55,755 nucleotides of DNA from Myxococcaceae bacterium (GTDB lineage Bacteria; Myxococcota; Myxococcia; Myxococcales; Myxococcaceae): the NCBI GenBank assembly GCA_019694595.1, contig JAIBBQ010000021.1, forward strand, positions 1 to 55,755, written 5' to 3'. Position numbers and translations under genes: made by a program. Shown piece by piece: positions 6,789-18,129 of the stretch. Positions within the stretch are counted from its first letter, which is position 1. The number at the start of each line of letters is the position of its first letter. Under the pieces are notes generated by a model, which saw only the letters and a list, made by a program, of their open reading frames with translations, had not been told where the DNA came from and did not search any database.

Positions 6789-8225
6789 CTACGCACCGGG
6801 CGGTGCCGCCGGCGCGCTCGCCCGGGGCGCTGGAGGCTTGGCCCCCAGGATGTTCTGCAGCAGGTGCTTCACCGCCGCGGCCAGCGCCGCCTCCGGCGAC
6901 GCGGTGGAGCCGCCGACGCGCTGGCTGCCCGCGCGGCCCTCGAAGCGCTCGGGGGCGTAGCTCAGCGCCGCGGGGGCCGACTCCACGCTCGCGCCGGCCT
7001 GGCCCACCGCGAGCAGGTGCCGCAGCGAGCGGCCGCGGCGCTCGCCTTCGAGGGCCGACCACCCGGGCGCCACCCGCACCTCGACCTGGCCGCGCTCGCG
7101 GTACTCGCGCAGCACCAGCTCCACCGCGGCCCGCTCGGCGGCCAGTGCGTCGGCCTCGCCGAGGAACACCAGCTCCACCGTGAGCGCCTCGGTCTCGAGC
7201 CAGCCCAGGAGCCGCCGGACCAGCGCCACCACGCCCCCGAGCAGCCACACCGCCGGCTGGAAGCGCCCCAGCGCCCCGCGCAGCGCGCCGAGGCCGCCGT
7301 CGACCGCCACCACGAGGTGCCGGCGGCGCCGCACCGCCACCGACTCGTCCCGCGCGTAATAGAGGAGCTCGCCTTCGACGAAGCGCACGTCGAAGAGGTC
7401 GGGCCGGGCGGCGTCGTCCATGTAGACGAGCTCGCTGGTGACCAGGTTCTCCGGCGTGCCCTGGTTGGAGACGCTGGAGAAGCCGCCCACCGGGTAGGCC
7501 GCGTCGTCGTCGAGCGCCGCGGCGGCGTCGCCGTCTTCCCGCGTCTGCGACTTGAGCCGCGCCGGCAGCAGCGCCTCCACCGCCTGCGCGGCGAGCGCCA
7601 GCTGCGCCAGCGCCACCCGCGCCGCCAGGGTGGTGAGCGCCTGCACGTGCTCCACCAGGAAGACCTCGCCGTCGCTGAGCAGCGCCGGGGTGCGCTTGGC
7701 GCGCTGGGCCGCTTCCAGCAGCGGCGCTTCCCACCGGGTCCACACCTCGGGCCGCGACGACAGCACCGCCTGGCCTTCTTCCAGCACCTCGGCCTCGGGC
7801 CGCGCGAGCAGCCGCTTCACCGCGGCGCGGCTCACCCCGTCGGCGTCGGGCAGCTCGAGGGTGCGGGCGAGCTGCTCGCACAGGAGCCCCGCCGCCTGCG
7901 CCCGCGCGCCCGGAGGCAGCCCCGCGGCCGCGTCGAGCAGGCGCGGCCAGCGCGCCTCGGCGAGGAGCCGTGCCACCAGGTGGTCCTCGAAGGCGCGCAG
8001 GGCATCGGCGAGCGACGGCGCCAGTGCCGCCTGGGGCCGGCCGCCGAGCGAGCCGCCCGCCCACAGACCGGGCAACAGCAGCGCGAGCAACGGCAGCGGG
8101 AGCGCCGGGCGCTCTTCCAGCGCCGCGAGCAGCGCTTCCAGCGCGGGCTGGGACTGCGGGACGCGCGAGAGCACCAGCCCGGAAGCGACGAAGGCCTCGG
8201 CGTCCAGGGCGGCGAGCGGCTTCAT
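6789..8225 (-). CDS. VWA-like partner of MoxR ATPase (degenerate MIDAS)
   Basis: 478 aa, no signal peptide or clear membrane helix. The N-terminal 230 residues are Leu/Ala-rich and helical. After an acidic linker comes GGFSSVSNQGTPENLV (about 247-262), then DLFDVRFVEGELLYYAR and a predicted VWA fold starting at HLVVAVD (Asp309). The usual MIDAS DxSxS is replaced by DGGLG, so metal coordination is probably lost or altered. The gene starts 16 bp after the MoxR gene, the usual arrangement of MoxR-VWA (RavA/ViaA-like) chaperone pairs. The likely role is cytoplasmic adaptor for the ATPase in assembly or insertion of a target complex. The C-terminus is Pro/Ala-rich. Confidence 0.7.
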   Translation of the reverse strand: MKPLAALDAEAFVASGLVLSRVPQSQPALEALLAALEERPALPLPLLALLLPGLWAGGSLGGRPQAALAPSLADALRAFEDHLVARLLAEARWPRLLDAAAGLPPGARAQAAGLLCEQLARTLELPDADGVSRAAVKRLLARPEAEVLEEGQAVLSSRPEVWTRWEAPLLEAAQRAKRTPALLSDGEVFLVEHVQALTTLAARVALAQLALAAQAVEALLPARLKSQTREDGDAAAALDDDAAYPVGGFSSVSNQGTPENLVTSELVYMDDAARPDLFDVRFVEGELLYYARDESVAVRRRRHLVVAVDGGLGALRGALGRFQPAVWLLGGVVALVRRLLGWLETEALTVELVFLGEADALAAERAAVELVLREYRERGQVEVRVAPGWSALEGERRGRSLRHLLAVGQAGASVESAPAALSYAPERFEGRAGSQRVGGSTASPEAALAAAVKHLLQNILGAKPPAPRASAPAAPPGA

Positions 8226-8241
8226 CGCGAGGGCGGCGGTG

Positions 8242-9261
8242 CTACCGCTCGAGGCCGAGCAGCCGGGGGACCTTCTCCTCGAGGAGGTCGATCTCCTCGC
8301 GCGTCTCCCCCAGGTACGACAGGAGCCGCAGGTCCTCGCGCTCCACCGCGCCGCCGTGCACCACCCAGGCGCGGGTGCGCAGCAGCTTGTAGAGCTTCAC
8401 CAGCTTGCGGTCGGAGATGAAGACGCCGTCTTCGCGGGTGAGCGTGCGCACCACCCGGCGGAACTCGCGCAGCACCTCGTCGCGGAAGAAGCGGTCGCGG
8501 TCGCGCGGCTCGGTGCGCGCCATCTGCAGCGTGAGGTAGCGGTGCGCGCGCAGCAGGTCTTCCAGCGTGGCGTGCCCTTCCGCCCACGGCTTGCGGTTGA
8601 GCTCGCGGCTGGTGACCGCGTCGAGGCCGGCGTCGAGTAGCTCGACGAAGTGGGTCTCCTGCACGCTGCGGCAGGCGGCCTTGAGCGAGAAGCGGTCCTT
8701 GAGCGCGCCGAGCTCGGAGTGCTCGGGCACCTCGTTGGTGGCGGCGAAGAGAATCTTGAGCCGCACCGGCACCGCGACGCCGTCCTGGTAGAACTTGCGC
8801 TCGTTGATGACGGTGAGCATCGCGTTGAGGATGGCGCTCGAGGCCTTGAACACCTCGTCGAGGAACACCAGCCGCGCGGTGGGCAGCTTGCCGCGGTCGC
8901 GCCGCAGGTAGCGGCCTTCGCGCAGGGCGTTGATGTCGATGGGGCCGAGGATCTCCGACGGCTCGGTGAAGCGCGTCAGCAGGTACTCGAAGTAGTCGGC
9001 GCCCTCGAGCCCGAGCGCGTCCTTGAACTTGAGCACCAGCTCGCTCTTCGCGGTGCCGGGAGGCCCCACGAGGAGCAGCGGCTCCTGGGCGATGGCCGCC
9101 ACCACCATCAGGTCGATGAGCTGCTGCTTGTCGACGAAGTGCCGCCCCAGCGCCAGGCGGAAGCGGTTGAGGCGCTCGCGCAGCCCCTGCGCGTCGGCCT
9201 GCAGCTGCTCCAGCGAGAGCTCGGCGATGCGTTCGAGGGGGTCGGCGGGAGGCTTGGTCAT
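8242..9261 (-). CDS. MoxR-family AAA+ ATPase
   Basis: 339 aa. Walker A GPPGTAKS at 66-73, Walker B LVFLDE at 131-136, sensor-1 ATNEVPE at about 174-180, arginine-finger region LKDRF, and a C-terminal lid. The long N-terminal helix (residues 1-45) and sequence style resemble RavA/MoxR proteins. MoxR ATPases work with VWA partners to remodel or activate client complexes, and here the partner is the next gene (gap 16 bp). It begins only 3 bp after the ABC exporter gene, so it is translationally linked to a transporter and a two-component system, an unusual setting. Confidence 0.92.
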   Translation of the reverse strand: MTKPPADPLERIAELSLEQLQADAQGLRERLNRFRLALGRHFVDKQQLIDLMVVAAIAQEPLLLVGPPGTAKSELVLKFKDALGLEGADYFEYLLTRFTEPSEILGPIDINALREGRYLRRDRGKLPTARLVFLDEVFKASSAILNAMLTVINERKFYQDGVAVPVRLKILFAATNEVPEHSELGALKDRFSLKAACRSVQETHFVELLDAGLDAVTSRELNRKPWAEGHATLEDLLRAHRYLTLQMARTEPRDRDRFFRDEVLREFRRVVRTLTREDGVFISDRKLVKLYKLLRTRAWVVHGGAVEREDLRLLSYLGETREEIDLLEEKVPRLLGLER

Positions 9262-9264
9262 GAC

Positions 9265-11055
9265 TCAGGAGGCGGCGCTGGCCGCAGCTTCCCACATTCG
9301 GCGGAACTCGGGCAGCGACGCCTTCAGCGAGGCCACCGTGCCCCGGCCGAGGATCTCCCCGTCGCCCAGCACGTAGACCAGGTCGAAGTGCTCCAGCAGG
9401 TGCAGCTTGTGAATGGTGGCCAGCAGGCACCGGTCGCCCAGGCTCGCCTTGAGCCGCCGGTAGATGTCCTGCTCGTTGACCGCGTCCACGCTGCTGGTCG
9501 CCTCGTCGAGCAGGAGCACCTCGCTGCCGCTCGCGAAGTGGAGCCCGCGCGCCAGGGCGAGCCGCTGGCGCTCGCCGCCCGAGAGGTTGACGCCCTTCTC
9601 CGCCACGTTGGTGTCGAGCCCCCTGGGCAGCCGCGCGAGCACCGCGTCGAAGCGCGCCGCCTCCAGCGCCGCGTGGATCCGCCCGTCGTCCGTCTCCACC
9701 CCGAAGGTGACGTTGAAGCGCACGCTGTCGCTGAAGATCTCCGGTTCCTGGGGAAAGAGCGTGGCCACCTTGGCCACCGCGCGCAGCCCGTGCGGCACTT
9801 CCACCCCGTCGCACACCACGCGCCCCCCGCTCGCCTGGTGCAGGCCGCGCAGCACCCCGAGCAGCGTGCTCTTGCCGCTGCCGCTCTCCCCCACCAGGGC
9901 CACCATCTTCCCGCGCTCGAGCGCGAGCGAGACCTCGCGCAGGTGGTGGGTGCGCCTGGTCTCGTCGTCGTGCACGAAGGACAGCCCCGACAGCTCGAGC
10001 CGGCGCCAGCCGTCGGGCAGCCGCGCGGGCCCGGAGAGTCGCTCCAGCGCCGCGTGCGCCTCGAGAATGTGCAGCGCCCCGTACACGTCGGCCGACTGGC
10101 GCAGGGTGAGGCTCCACGAGGCGGCCAGCTGGTAGAACGAGTCGCCCACCCGCCGCAGGTATTCGACCAGCTTGAAGAAGGTGCCGGCGAGCAACGTGCC
10201 CCCGGCCGCGAGCGTGACCGACGCGTGGGTCCCCAGCACCACGACCGCCATGCCCGCCACCAGCATGCTGACCAGGAACCACTTCGCCTCGTTGAGCACG
10301 AAGTTGCGCCGCATCACCGGGAACGGCCGCATCGAGCGGCGCACCACCTCGGTCACCACCTGCGTCTCCAGCCGCAGCGAGATGACGGTGAGGATGTTGG
10401 TGAAGAAGTCCTGCACCGCCGAGGCCACCGTGTTCTCGGTGGAGTTGATGAGCCGGTACTGCTCGAAGAGCACCCGGTCGAAGCGGAAGACGGCCGCCAT
10501 GGCGACCGCCGCGGCGAGGAACGCCACCAGCGCGGCCTCGGGCGACAGCAGGGCGAGCAGCACCACCGGGCCGATGAGCCGCAGCACCAGGTAGACGAGC
10601 AGGAAGCTGTTGGCGCTGAACTCGTGCAGCGCGAGCGCCGCCTTGCCCACCTGGTCGATGGTCTCGCCCGAGTGGTGGCGGCGGTGCCAGGGCACCGGCA
10701 GCTCGCACACCGCGCGGGTCAGCTCCTCGCGGAACGCCACCCGCACGTGGAAGGCGAGCGTGCGCTCGAGCACCCGCGCCGGGAAGTGGAAGGCCCAGAA
10801 GCCGAACTCCACGCCGAAGAAGAGCGCCAGGAGCGGCCACAGCCTGGGCCAGAGCGCCGGGCCGCCCGGGCTTTCCTGCACCGCGTTGAGCATCGCGCCC
10901 ACCACCAGCGGCTGGCAGAGCGAGATGCACTGCGCGCAGACCAGCAAGGCCAGGTAGCCGAGCTGCAGCCGGCGGTGCTTCGCCGCCAGACGCCACACGA
11001 GGGAGAGGAGCTGGCCGACCTTCTGGACCGAGCTGGCATTCGACGGCGGGAGCAT
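9265..11055 (-). CDS. ABC exporter, fused membrane and ATPase domains
   Basis: 596 aa half-transporter. Six membrane helices lie in residues about 30-310, then a nucleotide-binding domain: Walker A GESGSGKS (389-396), Q-loop FPQEPEIF (about 434-441), signature LSGGERQR (491-498), Walker B VLLLDEATS (from 513), switch His549. All ATPase motifs are intact, so it should be active as a homodimer. It is similar in outline to lipid, peptide or drug exporters, and the substrate cannot be told. It lies 44 bp downstream of the response regulator and 3 bp upstream of moxR, so it is probably part of the same transcript and controlled by the adjacent two-component system. Confidence 0.92.
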   Translation of the reverse strand: MLPPSNASSVQKVGQLLSLVWRLAAKHRRLQLGYLALLVCAQCISLCQPLVVGAMLNAVQESPGGPALWPRLWPLLALFFGVEFGFWAFHFPARVLERTLAFHVRVAFREELTRAVCELPVPWHRRHHSGETIDQVGKAALALHEFSANSFLLVYLVLRLIGPVVLLALLSPEAALVAFLAAAVAMAAVFRFDRVLFEQYRLINSTENTVASAVQDFFTNILTVISLRLETQVVTEVVRRSMRPFPVMRRNFVLNEAKWFLVSMLVAGMAVVVLGTHASVTLAAGGTLLAGTFFKLVEYLRRVGDSFYQLAASWSLTLRQSADVYGALHILEAHAALERLSGPARLPDGWRRLELSGLSFVHDDETRRTHHLREVSLALERGKMVALVGESGSGKSTLLGVLRGLHQASGGRVVCDGVEVPHGLRAVAKVATLFPQEPEIFSDSVRFNVTFGVETDDGRIHAALEAARFDAVLARLPRGLDTNVAEKGVNLSGGERQRLALARGLHFASGSEVLLLDEATSSVDAVNEQDIYRRLKASLGDRCLLATIHKLHLLEHFDLVYVLGDGEILGRGTVASLKASLPEFRRMWEAAASAAS

Positions 11056-11099
11056 GAGGCGCTCTCACGCATAGGCCGCCCCAGGCCTGACCGCCACCG

Positions 11100-11768
11100 T
11101 CACTCGCGGTCGAAGCGGAAGCCCACGCCGCGCACGGTGCTGATGCGAAAGCCGTCGCCCGGCAGCTTCCTCTTCAGGCTCCCCACGAAGTTGTCGACGG
11201 TGTGCGGGTCCACCATCACGCCCGCGCCCCAGACCGCGTCGAGGATCTCGTCGCGCGAGCGCACCGCGCCCGCTGCGCGCACCAGCACCAGCAGCACGTC
11301 GAGCTCGGTCTTGGTGAGCGGCACCGCGCCCTGGCCGCCGGTCAAGGTGCGGGCCGCCTCGTCCAGCACGTAGGCGCCGAAGCGGTGGGTCGGCGGGCCT
11401 GCCGCCGCCGCGCGCCGGGCGAGCGCCGCCACCCGGGCGAGCAGCTCGCGCAGGCGGTACGGCTTGGCGAGGTAGTCGTCGGCGCCCGACTCGAAGCCGC
11501 GCACCAGGTCCTCTTCCAGCGTGCGCGCGGTGAGCATGAGGATGCGGCTCGGCGCCCCGGCGGCCCGCAGCTCGCGGCACAGCGTGTAGCCGTCGCCGTC
11601 GGGGAGCATCAGGTCCAGCACCACCACGTCGAAGCGCTGGGCGTTGAAGGCCGCGCGCGCGGCCGCCGCCGTGGGCGCTGCGGTCACCTGGTAGCCTTCG
11701 GACACGAGGTTGTCCTGCAGCGCCTCGCGCAGGTTGCGGTCGTCTTCCACCAGCAAGACCTGCGTCAT
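11100..11768 (-). CDS. OmpR-family response regulator
   Basis: 222 aa. Receiver domain with acidic pocket EDD (8-10), phosphoacceptor Asp52 in VVVLDLMLPDGDG, Thr/Ser switch in MLTART and Lys in AKPY. The C-terminal winged helix (about 125-222) has the OmpR/PhoB recognition region TVDNFVGSLKRKL and ends in TVRGVGFRF. The start ATG overlaps the stop of the histidine kinase gene (ATGA), so the pair is translationally coupled. The target promoter is presumably that of its own operon, though no direct repeat could be assigned. Confidence 0.95.
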   Translation of the reverse strand: MTQVLLVEDDRNLREALQDNLVSEGYQVTAAPTAAAARAAFNAQRFDVVVLDLMLPDGDGYTLCRELRAAGAPSRILMLTARTLEEDLVRGFESGADDYLAKPYRLRELLARVAALARRAAAAGPPTHRFGAYVLDEAARTLTGGQGAVPLTKTELDVLLVLVRAAGAVRSRDEILDAVWGAGVMVDPHTVDNFVGSLKRKLPGDGFRISTVRGVGFRFDRE

Positions 11769-13597
11769 CGGGGCGGCTCCGGCAGCTCGAGCAGGAAGAC
11801 GCTGCCTTCCTTCGAGGAATGCTCCAGGCGAAGCGTACCGCCATGCGCCGCCGCGATGCCTCGGCAGAGCGCCAGGCCCAGGCCGCTGCCCGCGCCCCCG
11901 CGCCCGCCCGGCGCCTGCAGCCGCTCGAACTCGTCGAAGATGCGCTCCGCGTCCTCCGGCGGAATGCCCACCCCGTTGTCCGAGAGCCGCAGCTGCAGCA
12001 CCCCGCCCGCCTGCGCGGCGGAGAAGCCGAGCCGCACCGGGTCGTTCGCGTTGTACGCGCAGGCGTTGCGCACCAGGTTGAGCAGCAGCAGCTCGAGGAG
12101 CGCCGGGTCGGCGAAGGCGGTGCGGCCGTCGAGACCGTCGAGGGTGAGCTCCACCGTGGCGTGCGGGTAGCGCTTCGCCTCTGCCGCGAGCCGGTCGCCC
12201 AGCGGCTCCAGGGGCACCTCGGTGCGCTTGGGTGTCCACCGGCCGCGCTCCAGCCGGTTGAAGGACAGGATGTTCTCCACCAGGAACGAGAGCTGCTCCA
12301 CCTCGTTGACGATGCGGGTGGGGTAGTCCTTGGCGCGCGGGTCGCCTTCCATGCGGCGCTCCAGCGTCTCCGCGAGCAGCTGCACCGAGGCGAGCGGCGT
12401 GCGCAGCTCGTGCGACACCGCGGCCACGAAGCCGGCCTTCAGCTCGACGAAGCGCTGCTGGCGACGCTGGGCGAGCAGCCAGAAGGCGGCGCTCAGCACC
12501 GCGAGGAAGCCCGCGCCCGCGAGCAGCCCGAGCTTGAGCTCCAGGCGCGTGTCGGCGTCGCGCAGGGCGCGGTCCCACGTCTCGGACTTGACCGAGAGCC
12601 CCACCTCGGTGAGGCGAACGGCCGTTCCGGAGCGGATCTGCGCCATCACCACGCCCGCGTCGTCCGCGCCGAGGCCCGACTGTCGAAGTGCCTGCTGGAG
12701 CTCCTTCCACAGCACCGGGATCTCGACGCGCACGCCCCGCACCTCCGAGCCGTCCGCTTCGAGCACCCAGGAAGCCCAGTTCCGGTCGCCCACCCACAGC
12801 CACACGCCGGGCTCCAGCTCCGCGGGAGGTGGCGGCTGGGTCTTCAGCGGGCAGCGGCCAGCGAAGTCGTCGACTCGGACCTCGAGCTGCTTCGCGAGGT
12901 GGACGGTCTGGCCACAGAACGCGGCAGCTTCCGAGTTCGACATGCGCTGGTTGTTGCGCAGGATGGCCAGGAACAGGGGCTCGACGACGATGGGCCCGGC
13001 CGGGTCGGCGCGCAGCCCATCACGCAAGAGCCCCCGGGCCAGCTCGGGCGAGATGCTGCGCCCCACCGCCTCGATCAGCTTCCAGGTCGCCTCGACCTGC
13101 TCCTCGAAGTTCAGGCGGTGGGCCGCCATGTGGGTGAGGACCGCGCGCGTCGCCCGCTCGATCTCCACGCGCCCCTTCGCGCGGCTGATCTCGGCGATGA
13201 GCCGCATGCGCTCCGCGGCCGGCTCGCTGGGCTCCCCGCCGAGACGCAGCGGGAGCGGTGGGCCGGGCAGGCTCCTCGGGCCGAGCAACGGGAGCACCCG
13301 CTCCCCACCGACGGCGAGTGCCAGGTCCCGGTCATCCAGCAACGGATTGCGCCTCGCGTCTTCCTGGGGGCGGCGCGCGGCGTCGAGCCGGGCCCGGAGG
13401 TTCGCCTGGAGCTGCGCCGCCATGAAGCCTTCCAGCGCTGCGCGCTGAGCGCCGACCGCAGCGCTCGCGTCGCGCGCCTCGAGCCGGAAGAGGTTGGCGA
13501 GCAGCCCCAGCAGCACCGCGCACACCACGAGGCCGACGCCTGGCCACAGCCAGGTCCGGGCCGCCGTGCGCGCGGGAGCAAGGGCCTTCAACGTCAC
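11765..13597 (-). CDS. Membrane sensor histidine kinase
   Basis: 610 aa, GTG start at 13597 overlapping the stop of the upstream VWA gene (GTGA). Membrane helix 1 is at about 18-38 and helix 2 at about 355-375, framing a periplasmic sensor of about 315 residues that matches no domain I recognise. The cytoplasmic part has the H-box VSHELRTPL with His396, N-box LLLNLVRNACAYN, G1 DNGVGIPPEDAERIFDEF and G2 GSGLGLALCRG, so it is a complete HisKA/HATPase kinase. The large novel sensor, coupled upstream to a lipoprotein with a VWA domain, suggests that the VWA protein or its ligand may feed the signal. This is inference. Confidence 0.92.
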   Translation of the reverse strand: MTLKALAPARTAARTWLWPGVGLVVCAVLLGLLANLFRLEARDASAAVGAQRAALEGFMAAQLQANLRARLDAARRPQEDARRNPLLDDRDLALAVGGERVLPLLGPRSLPGPPLPLRLGGEPSEPAAERMRLIAEISRAKGRVEIERATRAVLTHMAAHRLNFEEQVEATWKLIEAVGRSISPELARGLLRDGLRADPAGPIVVEPLFLAILRNNQRMSNSEAAAFCGQTVHLAKQLEVRVDDFAGRCPLKTQPPPPAELEPGVWLWVGDRNWASWVLEADGSEVRGVRVEIPVLWKELQQALRQSGLGADDAGVVMAQIRSGTAVRLTEVGLSVKSETWDRALRDADTRLELKLGLLAGAGFLAVLSAAFWLLAQRRQQRFVELKAGFVAAVSHELRTPLASVQLLAETLERRMEGDPRAKDYPTRIVNEVEQLSFLVENILSFNRLERGRWTPKRTEVPLEPLGDRLAAEAKRYPHATVELTLDGLDGRTAFADPALLELLLLNLVRNACAYNANDPVRLGFSAAQAGGVLQLRLSDNGVGIPPEDAERIFDEFERLQAPGGRGGAGSGLGLALCRGIAAAHGGTLRLEHSSKEGSVFLLELPEPPR

Positions 13598-15393
13598 CTC
13601 AGCACGGGAATGTGGTCGAAGCTCATGCTCGCCACCGGCGCTTCCTTCTCGAAGCGGTCTTCCCGGGTGTCGAGCCGGTGCGCGGTCTTGATGAGCGTCC
13701 CGAGCTCCTGCACCCGCGGCTGGCCCTTGAGCGACGGCGGCAGCTCGGCCCACATCGACTCCAGCTGCTCCCAGCGCAGCGTGCGCGCCCAGTAGCTGCC
13801 GCGCAGCTTCTCGGCGAAGCCGGCCGCCACCAGCGACAGCCGCGCCGGCGGGCTCGCCTCGCCCGGCCCATCGCGCACCACGCTCATCGGCAGCGCCTTC
13901 TCCACCAGCATCGAGGTGTGGCCCTGCGGCGCCTTGAAGCGCGCGCGGAAGGTGGCGAAGTGGCTCGGCGCGCGGCTCTTGAACTTCACCTCGTAGATGG
14001 CGGTGACCGCGTGGCCCGCGCCGAGCTCGCCGGCGTCGACCTTGTCGTTGGCGAAGTCTTCCTTCGCCAGCGCGCGGTTCTCGAAGCCCAGCAGCCGGTA
14101 GCGCTCCACCGCGTCGGGGTCGAACTCCAGCTGGAGCTTCACGTCCTTGGCGATGACCTGCAGCGTGCCGGTGAGCTGCTCCACGAAGACGCGGCGCGCT
14201 TCCTCGATTCGGTCGACGTACGCGTAGTGCCCGTCGCCCACGTCGGCGAGGCGCTCCATCAGGGCGTCGTTGTAGCTGCCCATGCCGAAGCCGACCGTGG
14301 TGAGCGTGATGCCTTCGGAGGCGCGGCTCTTCACCTTGGCGAAGATGCCGTCGGCGGTGGTGATGCCGTTGTTCGCCACCCCGTCGCTGCAGAGGATGAT
14401 GCGGTTGGTCGCCCCGGGCCTGAACGCCTTGAGCGCCACGTCGTACGCGAGCTCCAGGCCCGCCTGCACGTTGGTGCTGCCTTCGTTGCCCACCGACTCG
14501 ATGGCCTCGACGATGCGCTGGCGCTGGGTCGCGCTGGTCATCGGCAGCACCACGTGCGCCGTGGTGCCGTAGACCACCACCGCCACCTGGTCGCGCTCGT
14601 CGAGCTGATCCACCAGCAGCTCCATCGCCCGCTTGGCGAGCGGCAGCCGGTTGGGCACCTGCATGCTGCCCGAGACGTCGAGCGTGAAGACGAGGTTCGA
14701 CGGCGCCCGTGCCGCGGCCGACACCTCGCGGCCTTTCACGCCCACGTGGAGCACGTGGTACCCCTTGCGCGACGGCGAGGGGAACGCTTCCACCTGCACC
14801 GCGAAGGCCTCGCGCTCCGGCGGGTGGTAGCCGTAGTCGAAGGCGTTCACGAACTCTTCCACGCGCACCGCGGCTTCCGGCGGCAGGCTGCCGCTCTGCA
14901 GCTGCGCCCGGGCGAGCGTGTAGCTACCGGTGTCCACGTCGGCGGCGAAGGTCGAGAAGCGCTCGACCGTCGTCTCGATGGTGGGGTTGACGCCGTACTG
15001 CGTGGCGAGCACGCCCACGCTCACCTCGCGCTCGGTGGCGTCGTCGGGGCGCTCGTTGCGCTCGGCCTTGGGCTGCTCGCGGAGCACCTGGACGGTGTTG
15101 AAGCGCTTGTTCTGCAACGCGTCCGTGCTGCCCGCGTAGCCCGACGGGGGGACCGCGGCGAGCTGCGGCGGGGGAGGCGGCCGGGGGGTCGGGGTGACGC
15201 CGGAGACGCGGTCGAACTCCTCCCCGCCGCCCTGGGGCTTGGGCGGCGCCGGCGGCCGGCGCATGGGGTCGCTGTGGCCGACCATCGGCCCTGCGATGGC
15301 TTCCGTCTCGTGGGACGGCCGCGCGCTCAACGAGCAGGCGCTCGAGACCATCAGCGCTGCCACCGGGTACGTCCACAGCCCTCGCTTCTGCAT
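13594..15393 (-). CDS. YfbK-type VWA lipoprotein
   Basis: 599 aa. The start ATG 15393 is supported by AAGGAGGAG just upstream and by a signal peptide ending in VSSAC (lipid Cys20); a longer in-frame reading lacks both. A Pro-rich linker (45-100) precedes the YfbK N-terminal domain ([19 protein letters not shown], about 148-166). The VWA domain follows with an intact MIDAS DVSGSM (239-244) and later SDGVANNG, and then a DUF3520-like C-terminal region. It is likely an envelope protein-protein interaction or adhesion module. It is the first gene of the operon running into the histidine kinase (GTGA overlap), response regulator, ABC exporter and MoxR/VWA-like pair. Confidence 0.88.
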   Translation of the reverse strand: MQKRGLWTYPVAALMVSSACSLSARPSHETEAIAGPMVGHSDPMRRPPAPPKPQGGGEEFDRVSGVTPTPRPPPPPQLAAVPPSGYAGSTDALQNKRFNTVQVLREQPKAERNERPDDATEREVSVGVLATQYGVNPTIETTVERFSTFAADVDTGSYTLARAQLQSGSLPPEAAVRVEEFVNAFDYGYHPPEREAFAVQVEAFPSPSRKGYHVLHVGVKGREVSAAARAPSNLVFTLDVSGSMQVPNRLPLAKRAMELLVDQLDERDQVAVVVYGTTAHVVLPMTSATQRQRIVEAIESVGNEGSTNVQAGLELAYDVALKAFRPGATNRIILCSDGVANNGITTADGIFAKVKSRASEGITLTTVGFGMGSYNDALMERLADVGDGHYAYVDRIEEARRVFVEQLTGTLQVIAKDVKLQLEFDPDAVERYRLLGFENRALAKEDFANDKVDAGELGAGHAVTAIYEVKFKSRAPSHFATFRARFKAPQGHTSMLVEKALPMSVVRDGPGEASPPARLSLVAAGFAEKLRGSYWARTLRWEQLESMWAELPPSLKGQPRVQELGTLIKTAHRLDTREDRFEKEAPVASMSFDHIPVLR

Positions 15394-15563
15394 GTGCTCC
15401 TCCTTGGGTTCGACTTGGCGAGGGGAAGCGTCCGATGGAACGCCCCTGGAGCGTGGCACCCGGCGGGCACGGGTTCTTCACGGAATCGGCACGGGGTGAA
15501 TTCCTCGCGCCGTACCGCCTGCTTCGCTTGTCACTCCGCGGCCTTGGGGCTACGCGGGCGCGC

Positions 15564-17211
<1,648 letters not shown>

Positions 17212-17240
<29 letters not shown>

Positions 17241-18072
17241 CCGGCGCCGGAGCGCGCAGCGTCTCGAGCAGCGCCGCCGCCACCGCCGCCGCCACCGCGC
17301 GGTGGGTGGCCGGCTCGTCCCAGCGCGCGCGCTCCTCGACGTCGAGCGCGTGGTGGGTCTCCAGGATGAGCACCGGCAGCTCCGGGCGCGACAGCATCCA
17401 GATGCGCTGGCGCGGCGGGTGCGCGTCGACGAAGCCGCCCGGCGTCTCGTCGCCCCGGTAGAGCCCCGGGTAGTCGACGCCGTCGTACGGCTCGAGCCCC
17501 GCGTCCGCCAGGGCCACCGCCAGCGCCCGCCCGAGCGCCGCGCGCCGTGCCACCAGCGAAGCCTCGCCCTGCGCGCTCCACAGCACCGCGAAGCCCGACG
17601 AGTCGTGCGCGGCCTCGGGCGGCACGCCAGGCGGGAGCACCGTTTCCCGCCCCAGCGAGCGCGCGCAGGTGAGCCCCGGCGCGGGCGACCACCACACCGC
17701 CTCGCCGCGCACGTCGAAGTGGAGCGAGAGCACCGCCTGCGCTCCGAAGGCCACCGCGTCGCGGATCCGCCGGGCGTAGGACGGGTGCCCATCGCCGTCG
17801 CGGAGCCGGAGGACCTCGAAGGCCCCCGTGGCCTCCAGCGCTTCGGCGAGCCGGCCCGCCTCGCGGAGCGTGAAGTCCTCTTCCGCCTCGCAGCGGCACG
17901 ACTGCGCGCCGTGGTTGCCGGGCGCGCCGTGGCCCGCGTCGATGGCGACTCGCACCTTGCGGGCGGGAGGCGCGGGCAGGGCAGGGGGCGAGAGCGCGGC
18001 GCCCTCGCGCGGCCAGGCGGGCGCCTGCGCCAGGGTCACCGCCGAGAGCAGCGCGAGCACGGGCGCCATCAC
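17212..18072 (-). CDS. Exported N-acetylmuramoyl-L-alanine amidase (Amidase_3)
   Basis: 286 aa. A signal peptide of about 16 residues ends near LAQA. The zinc amidase core begins [10 protein letters not shown] (His48), followed by an acidic Glu segment EEDFTL (about 64-66), LSLHFD (His of the third ligand, about 117) and ILETHHALD (catalytic Glu, about 245). The insert CRCEAEED, with two extra cysteines next to the Glu ligand, is unusual. It cleaves the bond between MurNAc and the stem peptide in peptidoglycan, in the periplasm. Tail-to-tail overlap with ettA is 29 bp. Two adjacent ATGs are possible starts. Confidence 0.88.
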
Positions 18073-18129
18073 GTCGGCGGGTACGACGCCCGGGGCGGGA
18101 GGAAGGTTTCGCCCCGGGGAAGGCGACCG

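Noticed and set aside
4870-8064. A 1064-aa open frame on the minus strand
   Set aside because: Arg/Ala/Gly/Pro-rich frame shadow of the esterase and VWA-like genes, with no domain. The real frames carry complete motifs.
13594-15459. Longer start of the YfbK-type protein at 15459
   Set aside because: It would put 22 hydrophilic residues before the signal peptide, and AAGGAGGAG points to ATG 15393.
15454-15469. Sigma-54-like TGGCAC-N6-GGCA upstream of ettA
   Set aside because: GG and GC have the right 10-bp spacing, but the -12 TT is GG, and no enhancer or sigma-54-dependent regulator is linked. Chance is likely at this GC content.
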